A stretch of 33,413 nucleotides of DNA, taken from positions 1-33,413 of the forward strand of contig JAQTPC010000001.1 in assembly GCA_028713005.1 (NCBI GenBank), read 5' to 3'. Origin of the DNA: Minisyncoccota bacterium (GTDB taxonomy: Bacteria; Patescibacteriota; Minisyncoccia; Phycocordibacterales; PALSA-1337). The notes beneath the pieces were generated by a model. The model did no database searches, was not told where the DNA came from, and saw nothing but the letters and a program-made list of their open reading frames with translations. Made by a program: the position numbers and the translations under genes. This document shows positions 7,104 through 14,554 of this stretch, one piece after another; the stretch's first letter is position 1, and every line of letters begins with the position of its first letter.

Positions 7104-7490
7104 CGCCTAGTCAGGCGACGCTTTCTCCCTACGAGTAGTGTCTTGACCAGTCTGGTCGTGACGCTCGTTGCCCCGTCGTCCATTCCACGCTTCCGGCGTG
7201 AACCGGTCGCGTGAGCGGACTGGTGGTCGGGGCGATGCCCCTCCTTCCAAAACCAGTCCCCCAACGTGTCGGCGGGTAAGGGCGCTAGCCCGTCCCGACC
7301 GACTGACTTCTTGCTGGCTAAAGGACGACGGTTAGTGTCCTTTAGCCCGGCTAGCCCGTAGGGAGAAAGAAGTCAGTCGGGCGGTAGCCGACGACACGTT
7401 GGGGAGGTCGTGGTGCGGCGGTTAAGCCGTGCCAGTCAATCGTCACGGCGCTAGCCCTCACATATCTTATATGTCGCCCGTTAAAACGGG
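7104..7490. ncRNA. Dense chain of hairpins; candidate large structured RNA or transfer/replication origin
   Basis: No gene is seen between 6903 and 7490. The region holds: CGCCT/AGGCG (7104-7117); a 13-base DNA palindrome at 7145-7157; GGACTGGT/ACCAGTCC (7217-7224, 7252-7259) enclosing GGGGC/GCCCC; and a nested set of perfect stems of 13 (7259-7271/7392-7404), 14 (7299-7312/7367-7380) and 11 bases (7316-7326/7337-7347). GCCGTG/CACGGC (7426-7449), ACATAT/ATATGT (7460-7474) and CCCGTT/AACGGG (7477-7490) follow. A long-range pairing joins 7122-7133 to 7357-7368. GGCGCTAGCCC is directly repeated at 7281 and 7447. Strand cannot be told because the stems are perfect. An oriT beside the transfer ATPase, or a large structured RNA upstream of the defence-like pair, both fit. 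Confidence 0.55.
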
Positions 7491-7568
7491 GTGAAATTGC
7501 CACTTGCGCCATCTGGTTTGCGCTTATTTCTTTACATCACCTGCCTATTGGATTTTAGTAACCGCGGT

Positions 7569-8321
7569 ATGCGAACAATTGACGATATTTTGAATTTTCG
7601 CGGGGACATTCCGCCATTTCTCGTGCATCTCACCAGGGATTTTGAAGACATGAACGCCAAGGCGAGACTCAATAAAATTTTAGAGGAACAAAAGCTGCGA
7701 CCAAGCGACAACAAGATCAGTGACGCCAAATTTGGAATACATAATCTGGGCTGGGCGCAGGAAAAATTAACCCGCTATTTTGGGGCAGTATGCTTTACCG
7801 AAACCCCGCTGAACGAGATTCATTGCCTGCTTGAAATTCAATACCGCAACGTCAATCTACAGCCTTATGGGTTGGTATTCCTGAAGGAAAAGTTGAAGGA
7901 AAAATCGGTCGGGCCGGTATTTTATTTCAATAATGAATACCGGGACAAGACCAGTGTCATTCGCAAGCTGTGTGAGTTGATTGAAAGCGATGATGTAACC
8001 GACCAAGAAGCGGCGGCGCGGCTTTTGCCAATGATCAGTAACTTTGGAAATAAAATCACGCCGATAAACAACATGGCGCAGGATGGCAGAGTGGACTTTT
8101 TATGGGAACGAGAATGGCGGCTTGCCAGTATTTACGCTCCCCTTAATTTCGATTTGGCCACGGACGTATTCATCGGATTGTGTCCGCACACTGAAATCGA
8201 GGAATTTGAACTGGCATATCCAAATGTTATGTTTATTGATCCGCGTCGAAACACAAAATGGTATGCCACAAAACTGATTGAAGCCCGCCAGCGGCTTAAT
8301 CTTAAGGTTTCCGTCGTATAG
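7569..8321 (+). CDS. AbiGi-like abortive infection protein
   Basis: The product is 250 residues from the ATG at 7569 (MRTIDDILNF). A GTG at 7491 would add 26 residues of unconvincing sequence starting inside the last hairpin. The AbiGi-type pattern is visible in order: FLVHLTRDFED near the start, AVCFTETPLNEI in the middle, PYGLVFLKEKL with GPVFYFNNEY, and FLWEREWRLASIY toward the C-terminus. In the lactococcal AbiG system AbiGi is the antitoxin half of a phage-exclusion pair. Here the usual AbiGii nucleotidyltransferase is absent; 18 bases downstream lies a HEPN-like gene instead. The family call comes from motif memory rather than a search. Confidence 0.62.
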   Translation: MRTIDDILNFRGDIPPFLVHLTRDFEDMNAKARLNKILEEQKLRPSDNKISDAKFGIHNLGWAQEKLTRYFGAVCFTETPLNEIHCLLEIQYRNVNLQPYGLVFLKEKLKEKSVGPVFYFNNEYRDKTSVIRKLCELIESDDVTDQEAAARLLPMISNFGNKITPINNMAQDGRVDFLWEREWRLASIYAPLNFDLATDVFIGLCPHTEIEEFELAYPNVMFIDPRRNTKWYATKLIEARQRLNLKVSVV

Positions 8322-8339
8322 CCAGCTCCCGACAACGGT

Positions 8340-9200
8340 ATGGTCCAGATTGATCCCATAGAATTCATCGGCGCATGGAAGTGCCTAGAGCAAGTCATAA
8401 AATTATCCGGAGAAAAACGAGGGCAGAAGGCCACCAAAGATGAAGCTGAATTTTTGATCAAAGCACTCATCGAGGTGCATTACATATCGGGACGGCTGGG
8501 CTTCCGCCAATCCGTAGAATTATGCAATCGGTTGCTTGACCAGCTAAAAGATCCGGCATGCCATAGGATATGGTCTTCGGCAGGCATCGGACGTTTTAGT
8601 TATACGATGCCAAAAGAGATTCCATTGCCGGATTTTGAAAGCGTCTATTGGCAGGTCGAAGGTGTTGCTTCTGAAGTCAGAAAGGAAATGGCAGCAATTC
8701 GACTTGCAGTTGTCTTTGGCGGAAAAATGAAAAATTTGGATCAAGAAAAACCGTTTGGCGATTCTGTTTATCAAAATTTCCCCGGCGCAAGAAGCGACAT
8801 CAAAGATGCGTATCAATCTCTGTCTGTCGGATTGAACACTGCTGCGATATTCCATTTGATGCGCGTCACGGAACATGGAGTGCGTGCGCTTGCCAAAGCA
8901 CAGACCCTAAATCTCACGTTTGCTTGTCCGATAGAGTATTCGACCTGGGGACAAGTGATTGGCGCGATTGACGACAAATTAAAACAGTTAAAGAAAGGCC
9001 AGAAGTCAAATGCCAGGGAAGAGGAATTGCAGTTTTACAGCGAATTAGTCGCGGAAACCCGCGCCTTTCAAATTCTGTGGCGCGATCCCGTGATGCACGT
9101 CCGTTCAAGATTCGACAGACCGGACCAAGCAGAGGATGCTTTCCAGCATGTTCTCCGCTTTATGACGGCATTATCCAAACGGGTTTCTGAAGCCACCTGA
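8340..9200 (+). CDS. HEPN-like domain protein, possible RNase partner
   Basis: A 286-residue mostly helical protein. The C-terminal half reads AAIFHLMRVTEHGVRALAK, then FYSELVAETRAFQILWRDPVMHVR. Arg247-x4-His252 (RDPVMH) matches the R-x(4-6)-H motif of HEPN ribonucleases, set in a helix as in that fold. The N-terminal half (about 1-120) has no recognised domain. It follows the AbiGi-like gene by 18 bases on the same strand, so the two are probably co-transcribed. HEPN proteins often act as toxins in toxin-antitoxin and abortive infection systems; that role is inferred here from the motif and the neighbour. No close terminator is seen after it; the next gene converges 35 bases away. Confidence 0.6.
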   Translation: MVQIDPIEFIGAWKCLEQVIKLSGEKRGQKATKDEAEFLIKALIEVHYISGRLGFRQSVELCNRLLDQLKDPACHRIWSSAGIGRFSYTMPKEIPLPDFESVYWQVEGVASEVRKEMAAIRLAVVFGGKMKNLDQEKPFGDSVYQNFPGARSDIKDAYQSLSVGLNTAAIFHLMRVTEHGVRALAKAQTLNLTFACPIEYSTWGQVIGAIDDKLKQLKKGQKSNAREEELQFYSELVAETRAFQILWRDPVMHVRSRFDRPDQAEDAFQHVLRFMTALSKRVSEAT

Positions 9201-9234
9201 AATCCAGTAATCTTTTCTCGAAGTGCCAAATTTC

Positions 9235-10218
9235 CTAGAACTTAAATTTGAGTTGTAATGTGACCGCGTGAGTAAAATAGGATGAATTGAAGGCGTCGTA
9301 AGAATAGCCAAGATCGAGTGAAGCTTTATTCCAACTGTATATCACGTCCCCGCCGAACCGCGCCCAATCCTGATGTGTCTCGCTTTGTCCAGGAGCGGTG
9401 CTGAAATTGATATTACGCAGCCACGTTCCGTAAGTAGAAACACCCCATTTTGGCGAAATTTTATATGCCAATCCGAGTTTGACCGCCACATTTCCTTGAA
9501 ACGTGGACGTGGTTGTTCCGAGCGGAACATTTACGGTTTGATTTTGGTTGTAAGTATAAGACGGCGACAAAGAAACTTGCAGGTTTGTCGTCGCATCAAT
9601 GGCATAGTTGGCACCGCCTCCCCACGCCCAACCCGACATTTGGCTGAAAGCAGGCTTGGCGCCCAACCCGGAGCTGCTGTCGGTTGCCGTATATCCGGTT
9701 TTGCCAAAGACAGACAACTTGCCGCCGAAAAGATTTGTCGTCACATCATGCCCAATTTGAAGCGATGGATTGATAGATATGGATTGAGAGGTGTCGGAGC
9801 CAGAAAGTGACTCTACGCTGCTGCCGCTGACGGCGAGGCTAGGCGACAAAGTGAAGCCAAACGGAGCACTGAACATCGTGCTTAATGTTCCGCTATTCTT
9901 CTTTGTGTGTGAACCATTTTGAAAAGAATGCGTGAAGCCAAACCCATATTGAACTGAAAAGGTTTTCAGTGACCACTGTTCCCATTCACTTTCATTCGTC
10001 TCGGTCTGGGGTGGATTCAAATTCGGATTTTGCATCAATAATATTTGTGAGGGACTCGGGGCAGGACCGGATATAACTTTATTTTGCAGGAGGAATTGCT
10101 GGTTCCACTGATCCGCTAAATCAGGGGTGAAATCCTGTGCTTTGCAACGGATGACCCATAGATTGAAGACAACTAGGCATGTGATTATGATGCGACAATT
10201 TCCATTGTTCGTTTTCAT
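9235..10218 (-). CDS. Outer-membrane beta-barrel protein
   Basis: A 327-residue exported protein. The signal peptide is within MKTNNGNCRIIITCLVVFNL and ends near RCKAQ. The mature part alternates polar and hydrophobic residues in many short strands, with NYAIDATTNLQVSLSPSYTY and KLGLAYKISPKWGVSTYG as examples. It finishes ...VTLQLKFKF, the terminal-Phe strand recognised by the BAM machinery of Gram-negative bacteria. Ribosome site AGAAAGGG lies before the ATG at 10218; an upstream in-frame start at 10305 is not needed. A promoter is predicted at 10344-10317. Ligand unknown. An outer-membrane barrel conflicts with the Patescibacteria-like genes that start 600 bases away. Confidence 0.8.
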   Translation of the reverse strand: MKTNNGNCRIIITCLVVFNLWVIRCKAQDFTPDLADQWNQQFLLQNKVISGPAPSPSQILLMQNPNLNPPQTETNESEWEQWSLKTFSVQYGFGFTHSFQNGSHTKKNSGTLSTMFSAPFGFTLSPSLAVSGSSVESLSGSDTSQSISINPSLQIGHDVTTNLFGGKLSVFGKTGYTATDSSSGLGAKPAFSQMSGWAWGGGANYAIDATTNLQVSLSPSYTYNQNQTVNVPLGTTTSTFQGNVAVKLGLAYKISPKWGVSTYGTWLRNINFSTAPGQSETHQDWARFGGDVIYSWNKASLDLGYSYDAFNSSYFTHAVTLQLKFKF

Positions 10219-10316
10219 TGTAATGAACCCTTTCTGTTTGTTGTTGTTGGCTACCTCTAATTCCAATGAGTCCCTTGGTATGAAGAATTCACCCTCGAGC
10301 CCCATACACAGAAGCC

Positions 10317-10344
10317 TTTATAGCCGCCCTCTAGCATGAATCAA
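10317..10344 (-). promoter_or_regulatory. Predicted promoter of the barrel gene
   Basis: On the minus strand TTGATT (10344-10339) and TATAAA (10322-10317) are 16 bases apart, about 100 bases before the ATG at 10218. Palindrome copy D lies 21 bases upstream of the -35 box but points the other way. Confidence 0.5.
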
Positions 10345-10365
10345 GATAATTTTTCGCATAAGTAA

Positions 10366-10395
10366 ACTTGCCTGATTTGGCAAGTTTACCCGTCT
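10366..10395 (+). promoter_or_regulatory. Repeated palindromic operator, copy D (inverted)
   Basis: ACTTGCC / GGCAAGT arms (10366-10372, 10379-10385) surround TGATTT, with TTTACCCGTCT continuing to the right. The orientation is opposite to copies A-C, so the tail points at the small gene starting near 10432. It is the last clear element-type sequence before the base composition changes. Confidence 0.7.
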
Positions 10396-10431
10396 GCACC
10401 ATTCCGACTGCAATGGTTACTCTGCGTGTAT

Positions 10432-10653
10432 ATGAAAAAAATATACGCAAAACCAAATACGTCCCTCGTTCCGCAACCTCGTTCGTTTACCCGGCGCATT
10501 AAGCAAATGTTGGCCAGTGCTCGCAAGCGTCAATATCCAGTTTTTACGGGCGACTTAAAACAAGAGGTCATACAGTTGTTAAAAGATCTCGAACATAGAA
10601 TTGAAATCCTTGAGCGTGAAAAAGCGAGTGAGACAAAGCGTGGCCAGAAGTAG
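10432..10653 (+). CDS. Small basic hypothetical protein with C-terminal coiled coil
   Basis: A 73-residue protein from the ATG at 10432 (MKKIYAKPNTSLVPQPRS); a GTG two codons earlier is the alternative. The middle is basic (RRIKQMLASARKRQYPV) and the end is a coiled coil (LLKDLEHRIEILEREK). No family is recognised. It lies 47 bases beyond palindrome copy D, whose tail points at it, so by position it belongs to the element regulon. There is no clear ribosome site, so initiation may be weak or leaderless. A small DNA-binding regulator would fit the charge pattern, and the palindrome makes that attractive, but it is inference. Confidence 0.5.
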   Translation: MKKIYAKPNTSLVPQPRSFTRRIKQMLASARKRQYPVFTGDLKQEVIQLLKDLEHRIEILEREKASETKRGQK

Positions 10654-10662
10654 GCGATCAAA

Positions 10663-10794
10663 TCAGTTCTTGTCCGGCATCCCAAACTCATTTTTGAAGT
10701 GAGCGTAGATCAGCGCGGCTGCACGCTCAGCATTACGCAATGATTCTCTAACTTCGTCCAAGTCCCGTAGCAAGATTGATTGACATCTTTTGAC
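10663..10794 (-). pseudogene. Remnant of a gene's 3' end
   Basis: A frame with no ATG runs from an upstream stop (10797-10795) to a TGA at 10665-10663, about 43 codons. The end reads LRDLDEVRESLRNAERAAAL and then IYAHFKNEFGMPDKN, a natural-looking protein C-terminus. It converges on the small gene ending at 10653, ten bases away. The likely reading is the tail of a longer gene cut off at the junction; a short gene starting at a TTG is the alternative. Confidence 0.4.
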
Positions 10795-10807
10795 TCAAGA
10801 GTAATAT
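10780..10807 (+). promoter_or_regulatory. Predicted sigma-70 promoter of the metallopeptidase
   Basis: TTGACA (10780-10785) and TAATAT (10802-10807) are 16 bases apart. The start site would be near 10814, with the ribosome site AAAGGAG at 10835-10841. Confidence 0.65.
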
Positions 10808-10846
10808 CACTACTAGGCAGCAGAAACCTTAACAAAAGGAGATCAT

Positions 10847-11668
10847 ACGAAAACTACATTATTCATCATCGTTAGTGCAATACTGACACTCTGTGTAGTA
10901 TCAGTATTCGCACTAGAAACCAACACTACAACTTACGTGTATGCGACTTGGGTCAATCCGGGTCACACGGCAGAAGAGGTGGTCATTTCAAATGCTCTGG
11001 TCATCATCGAAAAGCAAATTGAAGCAAAAACGGGCTTTAGATTCAACACCAACAGTCACGTGCAAGTTAGTTTATTGCATGAATTATACGATGGCGTTGA
11101 TCCGCAACGTCAGATTGCATCTCGATATGTCATTGAAACGGAGACCTTACAGTTTCCGATATCACTAACGTATGATTTCAATCGTGACCACAAGCCATCG
11201 TTGATGAACTCTGATCCACGTGTTCTCGCAAATAACCCAAGTTTCAACGACTTGGCATGTCATGAGCTCGGACATGTTCTCATGGATCAAGTCAGTCGTA
11301 GAAATGGTCTTGGTCCGTTTTTTACAGTTGATTATTTCAACCTCTGTTCTCGGTCACATCAGTTTGGTATCAATATCATGGCCGAGGGAACGGCGACATA
11401 TTTTCAACGAAAAATGCATCCAACCGGGGAAACTTTGTCACAGTTTGTTTTTTCACCATATGACATTGATACGCCAACCATGTTTGATTATGTTCTTATG
11501 GTGAACCAAGGCGGTCAGTGGGTTGTCACTGACATCCTGGAAAAACATGGTGAACGTGGACTTATCTGGATGCTCAAAAATCCACTCAATGTTCTGGGGC
11601 CGATACGGACAGCTGTTACTGATTATCGTGCACGAGCTCTACATGAGCTTGCAAAAGAGCGTTGGTAA
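10847..11668 (+). CDS. Secreted zinc metallopeptidase (HExxH) with apparent ACG start
   Basis: From an ACG at 10847 the frame gives 273 residues and a textbook signal peptide, KTTLFIIVSAILTLCVVSVF followed by ALE. The ACG is five bases after a strong ribosome site and 40 after a good promoter, so I take it as the true start; a GTG at 10937 would remove the signal peptide. The active site is HELGH at residues 139-143, with the probable third zinc ligand Glu180 in MAEGTATYF, a gluzincin-like arrangement. It should cut proteins or peptides outside the cytoplasmic membrane. The ACG could be real low-level initiation, a decayed ATG, or a sequencing error. A terminator follows at 11678. Confidence 0.75.
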   Translation, partial: TKTTLFIIVSAILTLCVVSVFALETNTTTYVYATWVNPGHTAEEVVISNALVIIEKQIEAKTGFRFNTNSHVQVSLLHELYDGVDPQRQIASRYVIETETLQFPISLTYDFNRDHKPSLMNSDPRVLANNPSFNDLACHELGHVLMDQVSRRNGLGPFFTVDYFNLCSRSHQFGINIMAEGTATYFQRKMHPTGETLSQFVFSPYDIDTPTMFDYVLMVNQGGQWVVTDILEKHGERGLIWMLKNPLNVLGPIRTAVTDYRARALHELAKERW

Positions 11669-11677
11669 TTTTCACAC

Positions 11678-11706
11678 AAAGACCGATCGAAAGATCGGTC
11701 TTTTTT
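11678..11706 (+). terminator. Bidirectional rho-independent terminator
   Basis: AAAGACCGATC / GATCGGTCTTT with a GAAA tetraloop, then T6 on the plus strand. It separates the metallopeptidase from the converging DUF4105 gene, whose stop codon overlaps the T-run. Confidence 0.85.
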
Positions 11707-12547
11707 ACTCTCTGATCCTCACTGAAAAGTTAGGATTGTCTGCATATCTTATAGCCTTATCATTGATGAAGTATTTCGTCCGAGCATCTGTAAATGAAAG
11801 ATCTGTATCAATAAGACCGAGGTCATAGGCTAGTTTATCAGAATTCGCAGGGAATAGGATCCGTAGACTCAAAAAGGGAATACTGTGTGGTGTAATCTTA
11901 TTTATATGAGCTGCAATATTTGTCGTGCATGTGTTGGTGAGTGTATTATAAAATTCCGGATGTTCCTTGAGTGTGTTCGCACGGTTTATCATATCAAGAA
12001 AAAGCGCTCGCTCTTTTTCGATTGAAGCCTTGATAGGATAGACGTAGACTTTGTCTTTTCTATAGTTAGAACGAAGTTTGATGACATCACGTTCGTCGGC
12101 AATAACATACATGAGTTCATATTGGTTGAAAAGACCACTGATGGGGCTAAATGATTCACCCTTTTCTTTTCGTATTTCTATAGAAATAGAAATAAATTCA
12201 TTATTTTCAAATTCAAAGCTTAGAAAAGTATGTGCAGATCCTGGGATACCAGAAAATGGCTCTACTATATACCAGACCTTGACCAGTTTATTTATGTTAA
12301 AAGTCTTGTCATAATAATTTGGAGTAAATGAAGTGGTTGAAGCGTAGGTGAAGTTTCGTATATCGTGTATTGAAATCAAATTACCTTTGATATCTGCGTA
12401 TGAAAGAATAGCTTGGTCTGTTGTCCATGAGCGATCATTGGACGGCGAAGTAGTGAAATGGACATACGTAAATAGTGCAGCGAGTAATACTGCAATGCTT
12501 GCAATGATAAAGAACGCCCATTTAATTAGTTTTAAAATAAATCGCAT
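11705..12547 (-). CDS. DUF4105 (Lnb N-terminal periplasmic domain) protein
   Basis: A 280-residue protein has one N-terminal membrane anchor (FILKLIKWAFFIIASIAVLL) and an exported domain. HTFLSFEFENNEFISISIEI and YNTLTNTCTTNIAAHIN are the signatures of DUF4105, in which the conserved His and the Asn-Thr-Cys cluster are the proposed papain-like active site. The usual substrate is unknown; lipoprotein modification has been shown for the related Lnb enzyme. It starts eight bases after the stop of the VanY-type gene on the same strand, so both are one operon concerned with the envelope. Confidence 0.8.
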   Translation of the reverse strand: MRFILKLIKWAFFIIASIAVLLAALFTYVHFTTSPSNDRSWTTDQAILSYADIKGNLISIHDIRNFTYASTTSFTPNYYDKTFNINKLVKVWYIVEPFSGIPGSAHTFLSFEFENNEFISISIEIRKEKGESFSPISGLFNQYELMYVIADERDVIKLRSNYRKDKVYVYPIKASIEKERALFLDMINRANTLKEHPEFYNTLTNTCTTNIAAHINKITPHSIPFLSLRILFPANSDKLAYDLGLIDTDLSFTDARTKYFINDKAIRYADNPNFSVRIRE

Positions 12548-12555
12548 AGTAAAAG

Positions 12556-13479
12556 TTAATCAAATATATCTACAAGATATGTATCGATAGTTCTTTGATC
12601 GACATCGTAGAAGTTTTTATTTTGAGTGTGTAAGAAAGTGGCGAGTTTTATACCGACAAAACGCCAGTGCCATGGTTCGTAGACGAAGTAGCCATTGTTT
12701 TTTGGATACGAAAGTATGAAACCGTACTTATACGCATTTTGTGTCATCCATTGGTAGGCTTTGGTGCCATCGAATGTATCTTCGAGTACACCACCAAGAC
12801 CAGGGGTGATGAAATCAAGAGCGGTACCGAGCTGATGCTCAGAGTATCCTTGGTCTGCTGAGAAAGAGTTTGCGGTGCCAGCACCATAAACAACGGTATA
12901 TTCACCCTTGAGTGCACGTTGTTCTGCAAATGAACGATATGCTGAAAATGCGTACAGGGTGACACCTGATGAAGCAGCATCGTTAATCATTGAAAGCACA
13001 TGTGGCAATACATCTGTATGGATGAGCAACTGCTTGTTTTCGTTGTATTCATTTGCTTTCGGTATCTCTGAGAGACGTGCGGGGACATAGTTGTCACTTA
13101 AAAAGAATACTTTTGAATATTTTTTGAGAAGTTCAGGGTCAGTTTTAGAAAGTTTTTGTAGCGTAGTCAGTGTGCCTGAGAGTGTGCCAACTTGATTTTG
13201 AAAGCCACCAAGCTGTTGCTGTATAGTGCCAACATGCTGTTGTTCTGCAGACAATGCGCTAGAAAGTGTAATGTGACTTTGTTCTATGGTTGCTTTGAGA
13301 CTTGCTGTAGTAGATGCAAGATCAGAATTAAGTGTTGTGATTTCAGATGATAGACCATTTATTCTCGTCGAAAGTATGTTCATCCTGATGAGTGAATAAA
13401 CAGCAACAGCTACAATAACTGCACCAACGATACCAAAGCCAATGATGAGGTGTTTTTGCTCGTGAGTAAATGATTTCAT
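12556..13479 (-). CDS. VanY-type D-alanyl-D-alanine carboxypeptidase (M15B)
   Basis: This 307-residue protein trims stem peptides of peptidoglycan outside the membrane. Its parts in order: a membrane anchor (about residues 12-31); a coiled-coil stalk (about 35-100); and a zinc peptidase domain with FSAYRSFAEQRAL, the zinc-binding SEHQLGTALDF and EPWHWRFVG. All expected metal and catalytic residues (His, Asp, Glu, His) are present. The stalk is longer than in typical VanY and may place the enzyme away from the membrane or bind a partner. No vanS/vanR genes are near, so it is probably housekeeping. The promoter is six bases from the ATG. Confidence 0.88.
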   Translation of the reverse strand: MKSFTHEQKHLIIGFGIVGAVIVAVAVYSLIRMNILSTRINGLSSEITTLNSDLASTTASLKATIEQSHITLSSALSAEQQHVGTIQQQLGGFQNQVGTLSGTLTTLQKLSKTDPELLKKYSKVFFLSDNYVPARLSEIPKANEYNENKQLLIHTDVLPHVLSMINDAASSGVTLYAFSAYRSFAEQRALKGEYTVVYGAGTANSFSADQGYSEHQLGTALDFITPGLGGVLEDTFDGTKAYQWMTQNAYKYGFILSYPKNNGYFVYEPWHWRFVGIKLATFLHTQNKNFYDVDQRTIDTYLVDIFD

Positions 13480-13485
13480 TACCTT

Positions 13486-13491
13486 ATTATA
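13486..13491 (-). promoter_or_regulatory. -10 box of a leaderless promoter (carboxypeptidase operon)
   Basis: TATAAT on the minus strand ends six bases before the ATG at 13479, so the transcript should start at or next to the start codon. No convincing -35 box is seen. Confidence 0.55.
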
Positions 13492-13517
13492 TATTAAAAT
13501 CTGATGTTATGTTTAGT

Positions 13518-13549
13518 AAAAAACACCCCCAAATTTCTAAGGGGGTGTG
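13518..13549 (-). terminator. Rho-independent terminator of the unknown secreted protein gene
   Basis: ACACCCCC / GGGGGTGT with a ten-base loop, followed by a T6 run on the minus strand. Confidence 0.8.
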
Positions 13550-13576
13550 TGTAATAACGTGGCTGCAACTCGATGT

Positions 13577-14416
13577 TCAATATGGACGGCCAAGTGAATG
13601 TAGTTTTGCTCGTGCTGCGTCACAGAACCAAGGGTCAGCGAATGGATCGTCGATGATGCGATACAAACCATCGATGTCGTATTGATTCCAGATAGTTAAT
13701 GGATCAAGCACAATTTTAACATTGCCGACATAAGTTTCTGCTGGAATGCACATTACTCCGTGCTCAACAAGTAACCGAAGTGCAACTGATCGCCTCACAA
13801 GCTCGTTAAGACGTAACTCGTAATACGCTTGCCACAAATCACGGGATACCTGAGTTGATTGGGTCTGCTCAGGAATTTTTGCTGGATGCTTCCAGAATGG
13901 CTCAGCGATGAGGTATGCCAGTGGCATCGCTGTTTCAGGACGATAGTCTTGTAAGGTATCAACAAGGCCATTGTTAAGGACTGGTTTGTCCCATAGTATC
14001 AGCACTGAGTTGATGATTTTTGTAACGCCATCTTTTTTCCGTAAGAGTGCGGCTAGGTCCTCATTGCTTAAATTTGGACGGGGACCAGTTTGCCGTGAAT
14101 AGTAGAGAAGGGCGAGTAAGTCACCCTCAATCCAGTTTGGCACCTGTATCTCTTTATTCAATTTACCAACACTAATTGGCGTAAGGAGACGATATTTGAG
14201 CTCAGAGTTCGTTACACATTGATAATACACAAGCGAATCAAAGATGCTGGATAATTTCTGACCAGCCATTTGAGTATTATAGAACTTGAGTTTATGGAAA
14301 CTGCTGATCGTGAGACAAGCAGAGTTGTATTGGGCATCGTGCGTCTGCCCAAACGAGTTGGAGCAGACGCTGATCACGAGGCTGATCAGTGCCGTTATGA
14401 CAAAGTACTTCTTCAT
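13577..14416 (-). CDS. Secreted protein of unknown function
   Basis: A 279-residue protein with a signal peptide (MKKYFVITALISLVISVCSN, cleavage likely near SFG-QT). The mature part is mostly helical, has scattered cysteines (one pair could form a disulfide) and includes SRDLWQAYYELRLNELVRRS. No family is recognised. A Shine-Dalgarno (AGGA) precedes the ATG. It stands alone: it diverges from the META-domain gene and has its own terminator. Its codon pattern matches neighbouring genes by eye. Confidence 0.7.
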   Translation of the reverse strand: MKKYFVITALISLVISVCSNSFGQTHDAQYNSACLTISSFHKLKFYNTQMAGQKLSSIFDSLVYYQCVTNSELKYRLLTPISVGKLNKEIQVPNWIEGDLLALLYYSRQTGPRPNLSNEDLAALLRKKDGVTKIINSVLILWDKPVLNNGLVDTLQDYRPETAMPLAYLIAEPFWKHPAKIPEQTQSTQVSRDLWQAYYELRLNELVRRSVALRLLVEHGVMCIPAETYVGNVKIVLDPLTIWNQYDIDGLYRIIDDPFADPWFCDAARAKLHSLGRPY

Positions 14417-14539
14417 TGGTAATTCCTATGTGGTTGGTTGTTTACTGTTCCTATTGGTAACAGCATCTGACCCAATAGTACATCATTTTTTGCAAAGTGG
14501 CAATGATGTCACTGTCCATATAGACCGCCGTAAATGGCG

Positions 14540-14548
14540 TGGTACTAT
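14540..14548 (+). promoter_or_regulatory. Extended -10 promoter, probably leaderless
   Basis: TGGTACTAT (TGn plus TACTAT at 14543-14548) ends six bases before the ATG at 14555, the same spacing as for csoR and the carboxypeptidase. Confidence 0.5.
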
Positions 14549-14554
14549 TACAAT

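Noticed and set aside
6962-7264. Leftward 100-residue protein upstream of the transfer ATPase
   Set aside because: Arg-rich, no family features, and it runs into the hairpin chain; best seen as chance coding in GC-rich DNA.
7290-7450. Integron attC site or gene cassette array
   Set aside because: GTTAG and GTTAAGCC-like pieces occur among the hairpins, but paired attC core boxes are not in place, there is no repeated cassette spacing and no integrase gene.
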